Notes: generated by a model from the sequence alone, not told the origin. Shown: positions 49,601 through 60,144, counted from the first letter of the stretch. The stretch is DNA of 64,000 bases from Clostridiales bacterium (GCA_029265405.1 JAJUJI010000003.1:62001-126000), one strand, 5' to 3'. Numbers and translations are program-made.

Positions 49601-52600
49601 CAATTCGTATTTGTTGGGAACGTAGACTACACGCAGCGCAGAATCGGCCTTGACCGGCGCCACCAGGCAGCCGCCGGCCGCCGCCTGAGCTCCGTTGACA
49701 AAGGCCGTATAGCCTTCTATGGCCGGTATCGGGACGGAGCAGGAGCCGCCGTAGGCTGCGGCCGCGCTGAAGGAGGGGGCCGCCTCGGAGCCGTCTTCAT
49801 ATTTGTAGCTCGCCGTTACGGTATAGGTCCTGTCGGCATAGGCAAACTGGGCCGTGTAGACGGCGTTGCCTGTCACGTCGGCGACGGTCGGGCTCCAGCC
49901 CTTGAAGGTGTAGATCCTGGCCGAATCGGCCCTTGCGGGCGTTTCGGCGGGCAGGACTATGTCGGCCGCCTTGGTGCCGTACCTGTAGCTTCTTGAGGAC
50001 AGAACGCTTCCGTTGAAGTTCTTGAAGGTAACCGTGTAGTATCTTGCCGCGGCCGTGTATTTGGCGGTGTATTCGGCATCCGCCGCGGCCTTCGGGACGC
50101 TTATGTAGGTCCTGCCGCTTGCCGCGTCGACCCAGCCGGCAAAGGTGTAGGCGTACTCCGCGTCCGCCGCCCTTGAGGCCGCCGGGGCTATGGGCGAGGC
50201 TCCGCCGTCGACAGACTGCACTGACAGCACCGTGCCGTCGTAATTTTTGAATGTGACGGTGTACTGAAGCTCGGCCCGCGCCTCGGCCTTATACTGGGCC
50301 GTATAGACCGCGTCGCCGGTTACGGGGACGATTTCCGGACTCCAGCCCGTAAAGCTGTAGTTGTAGCTGCTGTCGGAAGGCTTGGCGGTGCTGCCGTTAA
50401 ACTTCGGAGTCGCGCCGTAGGCGTACCTTTCCGTGTATACGCCGGAGCCTGTCTCCCAGGCGACGGTGTAGCTCCTTAGCCTTGCCGCATAGACGGCTCT
50501 GAAGCTGATGTTGCCGGTCAGCGTCATGCCCTCGGTGTAGCCGGCATAGCCCGCAAAGGCGTAGGAGTATTGCGCCGTATCGGCTTTTGCAGGGTCGGCG
50601 GCCGGCTTTTCTATCCTGGCCCCGTAGGCGCCGGTGCCGGAGGCAAGCACTGTCGCTCCGTCCTCGTCGTAGAAGGTGTAGGAGTAAACGCCGTCCGTTT
50701 CCTTAAAGGAGGCGTAGGCGGCCGTGTCGGCCGTTATGCCGTAGAGGCTTGCCGCAGCGCTCCCGCCGGGCTCGGCTACCCACCTGTCGAAGGCGTAGCT
50801 CTTGCCTCCGGCCGGAGCCTTGGAGGGCCAGTTGGCCGGATTTGTTCCGTAAGCCGCGTCGCCGCCGTGAGGCACATTTTCTGTGTAAAGCGTCGTGCCG
50901 TTTTCGTTATAATAAACAACCTTGTAAGTATTTATCCTGTACTGGGCCTGGTATACAACGTCGTAGCGCCTAAGCAGGCCGGCCTGCGTATCCTCGTCCG
51001 CGCCCAGCGGAACCACGGTCGCCTTCTTTATTGCCGGCAGCGTGGTGTAAATTATCAGGTTGCCCTGCCCGTCCTTCGTTCCGTCGCTCCAGCCTATGAA
51101 GGTATAGCCTTCCCGCGACGGCACGCTGCCGGGCGCTCTGGCGGCGGAGCCGTACCTGACCGTCTGGTACTCCTCGCCGTCCACCGCGATATAGTCTCCC
51201 TTATAATCCATAAAGGCGACCCTGTAGCTCATCCTCCGGTAAGCGGCCGTATAGGTGACGCTTCCCGTCACTGGCGGCAGCTCCGCGGACGCATATACGT
51301 TAAGATTTCCCGATATGTCGAGGCTGCCGTCCGTCCAGCCGCAGAACTGGTTGCCCTCGCCCGAAAAGCTCTCCGGATCCGGCGCTGCGGCGGGATAAGC
51401 CGGGACGTCGCCGTACGCGCAGGTCTGGGCAAGCGGCTTCTCGTTTCCGACGGCCCAGAGCACCACCGCGCCAACCGGCTCTACGGCCAGCTCTGTCTCA
51501 GCCCCGCCGTAGCTGAAGGTCACCTTCGTCGCCGCCTGCGTGGCCTTGAAGGCGCTCCCGGACAGCCGCGAGCCGTCGTTTCCATAATATATCAGCCTGA
51601 CGAGCGAGGTGACGTCCGCCGTTTCGCCTCCGGCATAGGAAGCCGTTACGGTCAGGCCCGTCATGTCTAGCGGCTGGCCCTCGACATAGCCGCTCGTCTT
51701 GCAGGAGCCGGAGAGGGAAAGGCTCTCAACCTGCCGCTCGGGGACGCTTACAGGCTGGTAGACGGTCTTCTTCACGCCCTTGTAGATGTAGCTGACGGCC
51801 GCATAGGTGTCGCCCGTGTCGAAGGCCGCGCTTCCGTTGGCCCCGCCCTCGATATAGGACACAGTCGCCTTGCCGGTCACATCCTCCGTGCTCTTGTCGC
51901 TATAGGCGGCTATGATTCTCATGCCGGAGGCCGCAAGGTCAAGAATTTCGCCAGCGTAGAAAACGGTGCCGGCCGGGGGGGTGGCTATCGATATGCCGAC
52001 AAGCTCCACGGGCGTTATCTTTACATTGAAAGACGCAGTAATCGACTCGTCCGCCTTGGCCTTAACCGCAACCTTGCGGAAGCCGGCTTCAGGCTCGCCC
52101 ACGCTCAGCTCGTATGCAACCGTTCCCGCGTCGGAGCCGTTGTTGTTTTTGCCGGTTACCGTAAGGACGTCCCCTTCGACTATGCCTCTGGCGATAACCG
52201 AGAGAGCCGTGGTTTCGTAATAGACGGTTTTCTGGGTATAGCTTGCCGCTATGGAGGCCAGGGCGACCGGCGTAACCTCAAGGTTTATGCTCGCGCCGAC
52301 CGCGTTGAAATCGGCCGTGTCGTACGGCGTGAAGGTCAGCTCGTAAGAACCGCTCACGTCCACGGCCGACTTTTTGAAGCTGAGCCTGCCCGGAACGTCC
52401 GCCCCAAGATATTTCGCCGTCCAGCTTATTGAGGGCGTCCTGTCGCCGGCGTAAAGAACGCCGTCATAGGGCTGCACCTCGATCGAGGGCGTAGCCTTGA
52501 GTATCGCGAAGCTCTTTGAAACCGAGCCGCCGAAATTGCCCTTGAAGCTTACCGTCACGGTCGCTGTGCCCGCGTTTATATTCGAGCTATAGCCGAGGGT

Positions 52601-55600
52601 ATAGTCCGTACCCTCGGCAAGGAGCCTTCCGCTCTCCTTGAGCGTCACCTCGGGCGAGGGCGCAAGGGCCGCGCCGGTATAGGTCTGGTCGGCTATGCCG
52701 CTTATATTCACGTCGGCCGCAGTCAGCACCCTGCCGACTATTGAGAAGGTTCTTGTCAGGGTTCCCGTATAGTTGCCCTTGAGCTTTACGGTGGCCGTCG
52801 CAGTGCCGACAGCCGTATTGTTAGAGTATTCGAGGTCGTAGTCCCTGCCCGCCTGGAGGGTGATTAGACCGTATTTTACCGTCGCCGCCGGGGTTACCGG
52901 GCTGCCGGTATATTTCTGGCTCTCTATCGGTTCCACCGCAAGGCCGGTTGCGTCCTTGGGAGTGATGGAGCCCGTAGCCGTGCCGTCGGCCGGCTTTATG
53001 TAGTTGCCCGAGGCCGCGCCGCTTATAGAATATGTAACGGTTATCGTCTTGCCCGTCCCGGCGTCGGCCGTATCGTAGGCTGCGGAGGCCGAAACCGTTA
53101 TATCGTCGCTCCCGGCGCGGTTTGTCATTGCGCCGGGCTTGACATCGGCATAAACCGTGCCGTCGTAAACCTTGGCGGTGGTGAGAACGGGGGCCGACAG
53201 CGCAAGCTGCCTTTTCGCTATGGCAAACGTGAGCGTGCTGCCCGTCAGCCTGTAGTTGCCGTCGTCCGTGCTCGCCGTCGCGCTGTACTCTCCGGCGTCC
53301 CTCGGCGTCCTGTCATAGGCCACCGCAGCCGTCCGCTTCTCTCCGTTCACGCCGTAATATGCGGCGCTAACGGCCCGCACGGTTCCGTCGTAGACAAGGC
53401 CCGAGTAGCCGGAGAACGCTGCGGGAACATCCCTTGGCGCGACGCTCGCGTGCGCCTGGGTCTGCTGGCCCGAGGCGGCAAGGACGTAGTTGGCGCTGTC
53501 GCCGCCCTCAAGCTTAAGCTCGGTTATGGCGACAGGCTTTCCTTCCCCCGCGTCGGGGCTTATAAACGCGCCCTTGGCCGTTGCCGACAGCGCGTCGCCT
53601 TCAAGCTTGCCGCTTAGGACCGCGCCGCCGAAATCCAGCTCGGCCTCGGTTTTGCCGTCGTATGTCTTGCTCTTCGCCGCAATGCCGCTTACCGTTATTT
53701 CCCTTCTGGCTATGGCGGCGCCGCCGGGGGCCGCAACCCCGGAAAGGCCGGTTGCGGAGAGGGAGTAGTTTGCCTTCCATCTGCCGTCAAGCTCTATGCC
53801 GGCCACGTTGACGGTATTGGTTCCAGCCTTGGCGGAGGTCCACTCGAAGGCATATGCGCCAGTTGTGCCGTCTCCGCCGGCTTCGGGAGAGTCTCCGGCC
53901 TTCCAGCCCTCAAGCCGCAGCCTGCCGGAGGCCGCCTTCGTCCCGTCGTAGGTCTTTGATTCGACGCTTTCTAGGGCGGGGGTCAGGGTGGCCTTGCCTA
54001 TGGCTATTTCAAAGGTTTCCTCCAGGGTGACGCCAGCGTAGCCCGGAGTGTCTATGACATAGGCTATCGTAATGGAGCCGGTTCCGGCGTTCTGCACCGT
54101 CTGCGGGTCGCCCTTGAGCTCGAAGCGGCCGACAACCTCGTTCTCGCCCATCTGGGCGACGACGCCCTGCGGCAGGGCCCCGGTTATTACCGCCCCGTTT
54201 TCGGTTCCGTAAACGACGCTCCTGCTTATCTTGTCGCCGACATAGTGGCCGACGGTGTAGGAGGCGTCCTCCTTGAAGACTATTTCGCGGGCCGTTACCG
54301 TCAGCTCCGCGGCTATATCGCTGTAGTTTGCGCTGCTTATCGTAACGATTATCTTATCCGAGTTCTTGTCTTCCGCCGCGCCGTAGCCGAAGCTCAGGCT
54401 CGCCCCGCCGGAAGCCGGCTCCGCGGACGAAACAAAGTTCGCTCCGTCCCCGGCGACCGAGGCCGCGGTTATCCTGGCCCCGGCAAAGCCCTGCTGGGGC
54501 AGCCCGGCAAAGGAGGAAAGGGCGAAGCTCCCCGTGCCTGCAGAGCCGTTGAACACCGTTTTTGTCCCGGTCACCGGGCCGGGGTAGGAGGCCTTGCCTA
54601 TCGAGGCCTTGGCGTCGGCCCCGCTCAGCTCTGTGGCCGAAAGGGTGTAATTGCTTCCCCAGGCGCCGGTCAGCCGGATGTTCTTAACGTTGACGGTGCT
54701 CGTCCCGGCATCCGGCGAGGTCCACTCGAAATCGCCCTCGGCCGCCGGCGCATCGCCGTTGACGGCTCCGTCAAGTACTATAGTTCCGCCCGAGGCCGCC
54801 TTCGTCCCGTCGTAGGTCTTGGAAGCGACGCCGCCCACCGAGGGGACAAGCTCGGCCTTTCCGATATTCAGGGTTATGACAGGCGACCAGGCCGAGCTTT
54901 GGGTGCCCGTGTCAGCCTCGTCCCTGGCCGCAACCTCGCAGACGAAGCTATAGACTCCCGCGCCGACAGTGCCCGGCACCGTCAGCGATGCGGAGGAGCC
55001 GCCGTACGGGACGGCCGTTTTGTTCCCGCCCTGCCCGTCGCAGGCGTACCACCGGTATTCATATGTTATTCCCGCTGTTATGTCGTGGGAGGCAGACACG
55101 GCCAGCGCCGCGGCCTGACCGTAGGTTGCGGAAACCTGGGTTTCGGCGCTCACCTTCGGCGGGGCAATTTTATACGAAACCGCTACTATGGCGTCGGCCG
55201 CCGGCATGGTAAATGAGTATGCCCCACCGGAGGGGAGCAGCTCCTGCGTCCCCAGCATGACCTTGCCAACCTCGTAGCCCTTTGCCGGCGACACGGAAAA
55301 GGCCACGCTGTCGCCTGCCCTGGCGGAGGAGGCTATGTCCGCGGTCCCGTGGGCGCTGACGACGGAAAGGGCGTAGTATCTGGTGACGCTCAGCCTCAGG
55401 ACGGTATACACTCCGCCGCTATAGGCCTTGATGAAGTATTCGCCGCCGGCCGCGCTTTTTGAAACCGTTACCGCGCCGCCCGAAACTGAAACGTCCGTGC
55501 CGGAATATGGCTCCGCGCAGCCCGCATCTTTATAAACGGCGTAGCTAAGGGCCGGAACCGCCATCCCGGCGCCATACTGGTCCCTGGCCGAAAAGCCGCC

Positions 55601-56602
55601 GCTTATGTCGAACGAAAGGTCCTCCGGATCGGAGCTGCGCACGGAAACCGACGCTGCGTTCTGCGAGAAAACCGCCCCGCCGTAAGCTCCGTCGGCAAAA
55701 AGAAGATATGCAAGCTCCGGCGCATCCCTGGTTATAGTCAGTTCCTTTACGCCTTCAGTATAGCCCTGAGCCTGGGCCTTTACTGTGTAAACTCCGGCGG
55801 AAGCCTGGCTGGTTACGGTGACAACGCCGTCGGCCCCTATGGACACGCCGGTTGTTCCTCCCGAGGGTTCCTTGTTTTCCACTGTCCAATTGACGGTTCT
55901 GCCCGGCTCGGGCTCCCCCGCGGCGTCGTAAACCGTGGCGGTAAAGGGAGCGGTCGCGGCGAGGGCGCCCTGCGCTACGGTCGGCACCGCCACGGAAGTC
56001 GCGCCGCCGCCGACGACTATTTCGCTCGTTAGTGCGATGTTTATCGACAGGCCGTTTAAGACCGCCGGTATTTCCGCTTTGTTGAAATCGAAGAACCTTG
56101 TTTTGTAGTCCGTTGTTTTCAGCAGCGCAAAGCCGGCTGCGTCCGCTTCGGTAACCTTGGTTTTGGCGGTTATCTTAATGCGCACTATCCTGCCGGAGGT
56201 TTTGATCACGTTTATATCGTTTTCCTCGTCGTAGGCATAAATGCCTTTTTCCGAGGCCCAGAACAGGCCTATCACCCCTTCGGCGTAGGCCGTGTTTGCA
56301 GTGGGCGAGCAGTCCTGCGGCACCGCGGTCCCCACGGTGAACTTGGAGCTGTCGTAGCCTATGAACATATCGAAGGAGCAAAGCGAATTTTCCAATGCGC
56401 CTGGATTGTTCGCAAAATCCACCCACAGGTAAAAAGAGCCGCCGGGCAAGACCTTCGTAACCGGGGTATTCCCCGCCAAGTCGCCGGTAGCCCTGAGGCT
56501 GACGGTCAGGCTTTCTCCTTCGGCCAGCGCCCACGCGGGGAACAGGCCGAAAACCATCAGAACCGCCAGCAGCAAGGACAAAGTCTTTTTCATTCTTTTC
56601 AT
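46622..56602 (-). CDS. Giant multi-repeat SLH surface protein (3326 residues)
   Basis: Signal peptide MKRMKKTLSLLLAVLMVFGLFPAWALA. Residues 28-195 resemble a cohesin-like beta sandwich (FYLWVDFANNPG..., FDMFIGYDSSKFTVG). Bacterial Ig-like segments follow, then YDG/MBG-type repeats at about 580-1400 (SKTYDGTKAASG occurs twice; PIESQKYTGSPVTPAATV, IADQTYTGAALAPSPEV). InlB/Listeria-Bacteroides-type repeats occupy about 1730-2200 (YTVTFKNYDGTVLS, YTFKGWSPTVADVTGNAVYTAQF), MucBP-like units about 2250-2940, a GGSS linker near 2945-2965, and three SLH domains end the protein (about 3146-3325). No catalytic motif seen. It follows the dockerin gene by ten bases. ATG at 56602 has GGGAGAAG. Confidence 0.92.
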   Translation of the reverse strand: MKRMKKTLSLLLAVLMVFGLFPAWALAEGESLTVSLRATGDLAGNTPVTKVLPGGSFYLWVDFANNPGALENSLCSFDMFIGYDSSKFTVGTAVPQDCSPTANTAYAEGVIGLFWASEKGIYAYDEENDINVIKTSGRIVRIKITAKTKVTEADAAGFALLKTTDYKTRFFDFNKAEIPAVLNGLSINIALTSEIVVGGGATSVAVPTVAQGALAATAPFTATVYDAAGEPEPGRTVNWTVENKEPSGGTTGVSIGADGVVTVTSQASAGVYTVKAQAQGYTEGVKELTITRDAPELAYLLFADGAYGGAVFSQNAASVSVRSSDPEDLSFDISGGFSARDQYGAGMAVPALSYAVYKDAGCAEPYSGTDVSVSGGAVTVSKSAAGGEYFIKAYSGGVYTVLRLSVTRYYALSVVSAHGTADIASSARAGDSVAFSVSPAKGYEVGKVMLGTQELLPSGGAYSFTMPAADAIVAVSYKIAPPKVSAETQVSATYGQAAALAVSASHDITAGITYEYRWYACDGQGGNKTAVPYGGSSASLTVPGTVGAGVYSFVCEVAARDEADTGTQSSAWSPVITLNIGKAELVPSVGGVASKTYDGTKAASGGTIVLDGAVNGDAPAAEGDFEWTSPDAGTSTVNVKNIRLTGAWGSNYTLSATELSGADAKASIGKASYPGPVTGTKTVFNGSAGTGSFALSSFAGLPQQGFAGARITAASVAGDGANFVSSAEPASGGASLSFGYGAAEDKNSDKIIVTISSANYSDIAAELTVTAREIVFKEDASYTVGHYVGDKISRSVVYGTENGAVITGALPQGVVAQMGENEVVGRFELKGDPQTVQNAGTGSITIAYVIDTPGYAGVTLEETFEIAIGKATLTPALESVESKTYDGTKAASGRLRLEGWKAGDSPEAGGDGTTGAYAFEWTSAKAGTNTVNVAGIELDGRWKANYSLSATGLSGVAAPGGAAIARREITVSGIAAKSKTYDGKTEAELDFGGAVLSGKLEGDALSATAKGAFISPDAGEGKPVAITELKLEGGDSANYVLAASGQQTQAHASVAPRDVPAAFSGYSGLVYDGTVRAVSAAYYGVNGEKRTAAVAYDRTPRDAGEYSATASTDDGNYRLTGSTLTFAIAKRQLALSAPVLTTAKVYDGTVYADVKPGAMTNRAGSDDITVSASAAYDTADAGTGKTITVTYSISGAASGNYIKPADGTATGSITPKDATGLAVEPIESQKYTGSPVTPAATVKYGLITLQAGRDYDLEYSNNTAVGTATATVKLKGNYTGTLTRTFSIVGRVLTAADVNISGIADQTYTGAALAPSPEVTLKESGRLLAEGTDYTLGYSSNINAGTATVTVSFKGNFGGSVSKSFAILKATPSIEVQPYDGVLYAGDRTPSISWTAKYLGADVPGRLSFKKSAVDVSGSYELTFTPYDTADFNAVGASINLEVTPVALASIAASYTQKTVYYETTALSVIARGIVEGDVLTVTGKNNNGSDAGTVAYELSVGEPEAGFRKVAVKAKADESITASFNVKITPVELVGISIATPPAGTVFYAGEILDLAASGMRIIAAYSDKSTEDVTGKATVSYIEGGANGSAAFDTGDTYAAVSYIYKGVKKTVYQPVSVPERQVESLSLSGSCKTSGYVEGQPLDMTGLTVTASYAGGETADVTSLVRLIYYGNDGSRLSGSAFKATQAATKVTFSYGGAETELAVEPVGAVVLWAVGNEKPLAQTCAYGDVPAYPAAAPDPESFSGEGNQFCGWTDGSLDISGNLNVYASAELPPVTGSVTYTAAYRRMSYRVAFMDYKGDYIAVDGEEYQTVRYGSAARAPGSVPSREGYTFIGWSDGTKDGQGNLIIYTTLPAIKKATVVPLGADEDTQAGLLRRYDVVYQAQYRINTYKVVYYNENGTTLYTENVPHGGDAAYGTNPANWPSKAPAGGKSYAFDRWVAEPGGSAAASLYGITADTAAYASFKETDGVYSYTFYDEDGATVLASGTGAYGARIEKPAADPAKADTAQYSYAFAGYAGYTEGMTLTGNISFRAVYAARLRSYTVAWETGSGVYTERYAYGATPKFNGSTAKPSDSSYNYSFTGWSPEIVPVTGDAVYTAQYKAEARAELQYTVTFKNYDGTVLSVQSVDGGASPIAPAASRAADAEYAYTFAGWVDAASGRTYISVPKAAADAEYTAKYTAAARYYTVTFKNFNGSVLSSRSYRYGTKAADIVLPAETPARADSARIYTFKGWSPTVADVTGNAVYTAQFAYADRTYTVTASYKYEDGSEAAPSFSAAAAYGGSCSVPIPAIEGYTAFVNGAQAAAGGCLVAPVKADSALRVVYVPNKYELTIEFTMPNAQTDFQTETVAYGASTTLALPAISGYALLLDGVEYAPGVYSASWADGVFAMTNTGSGSPGLVLVNLTYNAASDKRLSLTYRPEEYTVTYTITDGGGSALDPSLYSLDTFDIPTETVEAEGATLYKQTYAYGEAIRAPQAYRLDSDTSGYFWSGWEGLPVEMPACDITVSGKFTSGRYRYDYIIIDGDGNLVNEDYYTQYSDFGFDDMGAYNPGTPYGGRYSYSGWQPYGMQLLDAGTIKLYSVQTTPEYDLTIDCGYAAEGRTVAYTADGRAETTTVSGGKITVSVPYGAAYSVSMPSVEGYTASASSVYGVMDAQGRTVSVTYAANVYKLSVYYVFENGTAASATATLNRTYGESYSVASPSLAGHTPDKALVEGTMGASDRAVTVTYSPNTYTLTIAYKYADGSQAATPVAASYAYGESYSVVSPEIEGFTASKPVVAGIIGGDAEESVVYSSGAYMITYYIDGKADSFVRYDAGAAIQPYLPEKTGHTFSGWSWDCGYAPETMPQADLTAAGTFEANSYVLTISFGSAVADGTAVSYSIDGGADQTATVSGGKIAITVTYGSTCVVASPSVGGYEASEKTVTVTMGAADAERSVTYTKTSSGGSSGGSSGGSSTSYSDTIGTSTGKVSSSGISGALKAKTGRVVISSKSDGATIAASDAKAVSSGKAALTVSTGAGSVSFTSEGLGSLADASSGGDITVKVAESRDAGKGFKVLSGNTALASAEISVYAGGGKLSSGFGTLTVRLPVGKSYAGQKVSVLHMKDDGGYTVLEATVDADGNAVFSVDSLSRFVVLKNKAVPVSQSFDDIRSGDWFECYAQYVYDERLMTGVAEGKFNPGGTASRAMVVTVLWRMAGSPKGAPDAGFGDLAQDWYKEAVNWAYANGITVGVADGRFDPAGAVTREQFAAFLYRYSKTAGKDVSAGENTDIGSYKDASAVSAYAAAAMRWACGTELIGGRDGALAPASALTRAELAAMLTRYMNK
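47734..47769 (-). repeat. 12-bp tandem repeat encoding a Gly-Gly-Ser-Ser linker
   Basis: The unit GAGCCGCCGGAG is repeated three times inside the giant gene and encodes SGGS repeats between the MucBP-like region and the C-terminal domains. Confidence 0.8.
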
Positions 56603-56612
56603 ATTCTTCTCC

Positions 56613-57254
56613 CTATTGCCAGGTCGCTATCAATTTGGCGGCGTATTTAAGTATCTGCAGAGCGTCCGTCGAGCTTACGGAGCCGTCCCCCGTAACGTCC
56701 GCCGCCAAGCGCTGCCTTTCGGTCGGCGTGTCAAGCTTCGCCGCGATTTTAAGCGCCATCAGCGCGTCCAACGAGTTTATGCTTCCGTCGTTGTTCACAT
56801 CGCCGAGGGTGTATGGCGTATAGTAGCCGTACTCGGCAAGCTTCAGCAGCCCGCCGGCTTCGGTTATATACACCTTCCCTCCGGAAACGACGCTCATGGG
56901 GTATACATTGAACTCCACAACGCTTCCGGCTGCCTCGGCCTGGTCTATGTACATTATGGTGTCCTCCGTGGGCGTCGTTTCGCCGCCCTTTAAAACGAAT
57001 ATCACATAGCTCTTTCCGGGTAACGCGGCGCTGTAGGTGATTTTGAAGCGCACCCCGTCGGGGTAGACTCCAAACTCGTCCGGCACGCTCTCCGTCGTAC
57101 CGTCGGCCATGTACACAGTTACCGCCGTTGTTCCCGGATCGGCGACGGCAAGCCCGCTTATTCCCGTATTTTCCGAATAGTCCGCCGCCAGCGCGGCCAG
57201 ACATAATAAAACGGAAAAACACAGCGCGAAAAACGCAATCCTCAAATGCTTCAT
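56613..57254 (-). CDS. Dockerin-domain secreted protein
   Basis: 213 residues. Signal peptide MKHLRIAFFALCFSVLLCLAALA. Residues 25-145 are a small beta domain (ISGLAVADPGTTAVTVYMADGTTESVPDEFG...) I cannot assign. Residues 150-209 are a type I dockerin: two calcium F-hand repeats GDVNNDGSINSLDALMALK and ADVTGDGSVSSTDALQILK, with recognition positions 10-11 being Ser-Leu and Ser-Thr. Dockerins bind cohesins tightly outside the cell. The protein lies between a cohesin-SLH gene and the giant SLH gene on the same strand, which suggests the partner is close by. No glycoside hydrolase domain is present. ATG at 57254 has a GGGGGAAAG site. Confidence 0.93.
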   Translation of the reverse strand: MKHLRIAFFALCFSVLLCLAALAADYSENTGISGLAVADPGTTAVTVYMADGTTESVPDEFGVYPDGVRFKITYSAALPGKSYVIFVLKGGETTPTEDTIMYIDQAEAAGSVVEFNVYPMSVVSGGKVYITEAGGLLKLAEYGYYTPYTLGDVNNDGSINSLDALMALKIAAKLDTPTERQRLAADVTGDGSVSSTDALQILKYAAKLIATWQ

Positions 57255-57290
57255 CAGTCTTTCCCCCAGTAAATGCTGTCTGTATTTATA

Positions 57291-58478
57291 TCAACTGAAT
57301 CTCTCCAGATAACGCGCGATAATAGCCGCAACCTGCGCTCTTGTGGCCGGGCTCTTCGGCGAAAGCTCGGTTTCCGTCACGCCGTTTATTATTTTGTGGT
57401 AGACGGCCCAATACATGGGCTCCCTTCCCCATTCGGCCAGCTCTGCGCTGTCGGCATACAGGCCGTCGTAGATTGCGCCCAGCAAGGCCGCCTCCCCGGA
57501 AACGCCCCCGCTGTAGCGGAAGAGCATGGCCGCCAGCTCCTGCCTGGTCACAGGGCTGTCCGGCGAAAAGCTCAGGCCGCCCGTGCCCTTTATGTAGCCC
57601 TTTTCCGAAGCCCAGGCCGCCGCCTTTTCATACCATGCAGCCCTTATGTCCCTGAAGCCGCTCGCTCCGGAGGATTCGGGCTTTCCCGCCATCCTCCAGA
57701 GGACGACGGCAAACTGCGCCCTCGTCATGTTGTCGTCCGGCCTGAAGCGCCCGTCCTCAAAGCCTGTCATCAGGCCAAGGCCCGCCGCCTTTTCTATATA
57801 GGGAGCGGCCCAGTGCCCGGCTGTGTCGGCAAACAGATATGCGGGGCTGTTCAAGCCGCCGGAGCCCGTGGCGGCGCCGCCGGAACCCGGCCCCGGATTT
57901 GCGCCGGGAGACGAACCGGAATTTGCGCCGCCGCCTCCGCCCGAGCCGCCGGCGCCGGATGTTGCGTCTACAGCGGCGACACTGTCGGCAAGCGCGGTAT
58001 AGGCCAGCTCGTTGTAATCAATGTCGCAAAAGGCCTCCACGTCTACGGACAGGCGCGCCTCGCCCTTCCCGATGACCTTGAAGGTAAGCGCCGCAAGGGG
58101 CCCGTCGCCCCGTATCTCGTCCGTCGTGGCGGCGGCCACCGTTATCGCCCCGTCGTCCTCGGAGTTGCAGGCGGTTATCGCCGCTTTTTTCAGCAGCTCC
58201 CCCAGCCGGCAGCCTGTGCAGGAGAGAACGGCCGTATCGTATACGAGGTCGAACTGGAGTGCCGCAAAGCCGGGATTCTCCGCAAGGCTCACCGTAACAG
58301 TCAGCGTGTCGCCGACGGCCGGGCTGAGCCCTCCCGCCGCGCAATAAATACGCGCCGCGCCGGCTGCCAGGGCCGGCGCGGCGCAGTTGACAAACGGAAT
58401 CAGTACCGCCAGCGCGAGCGCAAGCGAGACTGCCTTTACGCATCGTGTTGTTTTAGCGATTAATCCGTTGAGCTTCAT
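57291..58478 (-). CDS. Cohesin-SLH anchoring protein
   Basis: 395 residues. Signal peptide CVKAVSLALALAVLIPFVNCAAPALAA. Residues about 40-165 form a cohesin domain: LSPAVGDTLTVTVSLAENPGFAALQFDLVYDTAVLSCTG, DGPLAALTFKVIGKGEARLSV. A Gly/Ser-rich linker (about 170-200) leads to three SLH repeats (YLFADTAGHWAAPYIEKAAGLGLMTGFEDGRFRPDDNMTRAQFAVVLWRMA and two more). It resembles small cell-surface anchoring proteins of cellulosome systems (SdbA/OlpA-like), with one cohesin on a wall anchor. Start ATG at 58478 has a GGAGAG site. It is the first gene of the minus-strand surface block and has a strong promoter. Confidence 0.93.
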   Translation of the reverse strand: MKLNGLIAKTTRCVKAVSLALALAVLIPFVNCAAPALAAGAARIYCAAGGLSPAVGDTLTVTVSLAENPGFAALQFDLVYDTAVLSCTGCRLGELLKKAAITACNSEDDGAITVAAATTDEIRGDGPLAALTFKVIGKGEARLSVDVEAFCDIDYNELAYTALADSVAAVDATSGAGGSGGGGGANSGSSPGANPGPGSGGAATGSGGLNSPAYLFADTAGHWAAPYIEKAAGLGLMTGFEDGRFRPDDNMTRAQFAVVLWRMAGKPESSGASGFRDIRAAWYEKAAAWASEKGYIKGTGGLSFSPDSPVTRQELAAMLFRYSGGVSGEAALLGAIYDGLYADSAELAEWGREPMYWAVYHKIINGVTETELSPKSPATRAQVAAIIARYLERFS

Positions 58479-58541
58479 AAACTCTCCATTCCGGTTTAAG
58501 TGAAGTTTACAATTTATTTTCAAATAATCCATTTTTTATTT

Positions 58542-58570
58542 ATTATACCGCCAAATAATATTTATTTCAA
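58542..58570 (-). promoter_or_regulatory. Sigma-A type promoter of the cohesin-SLH gene
   Basis: On the minus strand TTGAAA (58565-58570), a 17-base spacer and TATAAT (58542-58547). Confidence 0.75.
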
Positions 58571-58725
58571 CTCTTTTCTTTATCTGCTCGCGGCGGATAG
58601 GCGTCAATAAATATTCGTAATTTTAACTTGCCTATATGCGCATATTTATTATAATGATTATATTTTAATTTTTCTGTTCATAACCGCCCCGGCAGGGCTT
58701 TTAGGCGTTTTTTTCTTCGAATCGG

Positions 58726-58754
58726 TTGCCCTGGGGCCCGGCCTGTGCTATATT
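58726..58754 (+). promoter_or_regulatory. Sigma-A type promoter of fumC
   Basis: TTGCCC (58726-58731), a 17-base spacer and TATATT (58749-58754), 28 bases before the start codon. Confidence 0.55.
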
Positions 58755-58782
58755 TTTCATAATACAGGAATGGAGGCAAGCG

Positions 58783-60144
<1,362 letters not shown>

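Larger units (their letters stand above)
58479..58782. other. AT-rich divergent promoter region between the cohesin-SLH gene and fumC
   Basis: 304 bases, unusually AT-rich for this window, holding the promoters of both neighbours. No further gene or clear motif was seen in the middle. Confidence 0.7.

Noticed and set aside
54245-55216. 323-codon + frame inside the 3326-residue gene
   Set aside because: Antisense shadow; no ribosome site and no recognisable domain.
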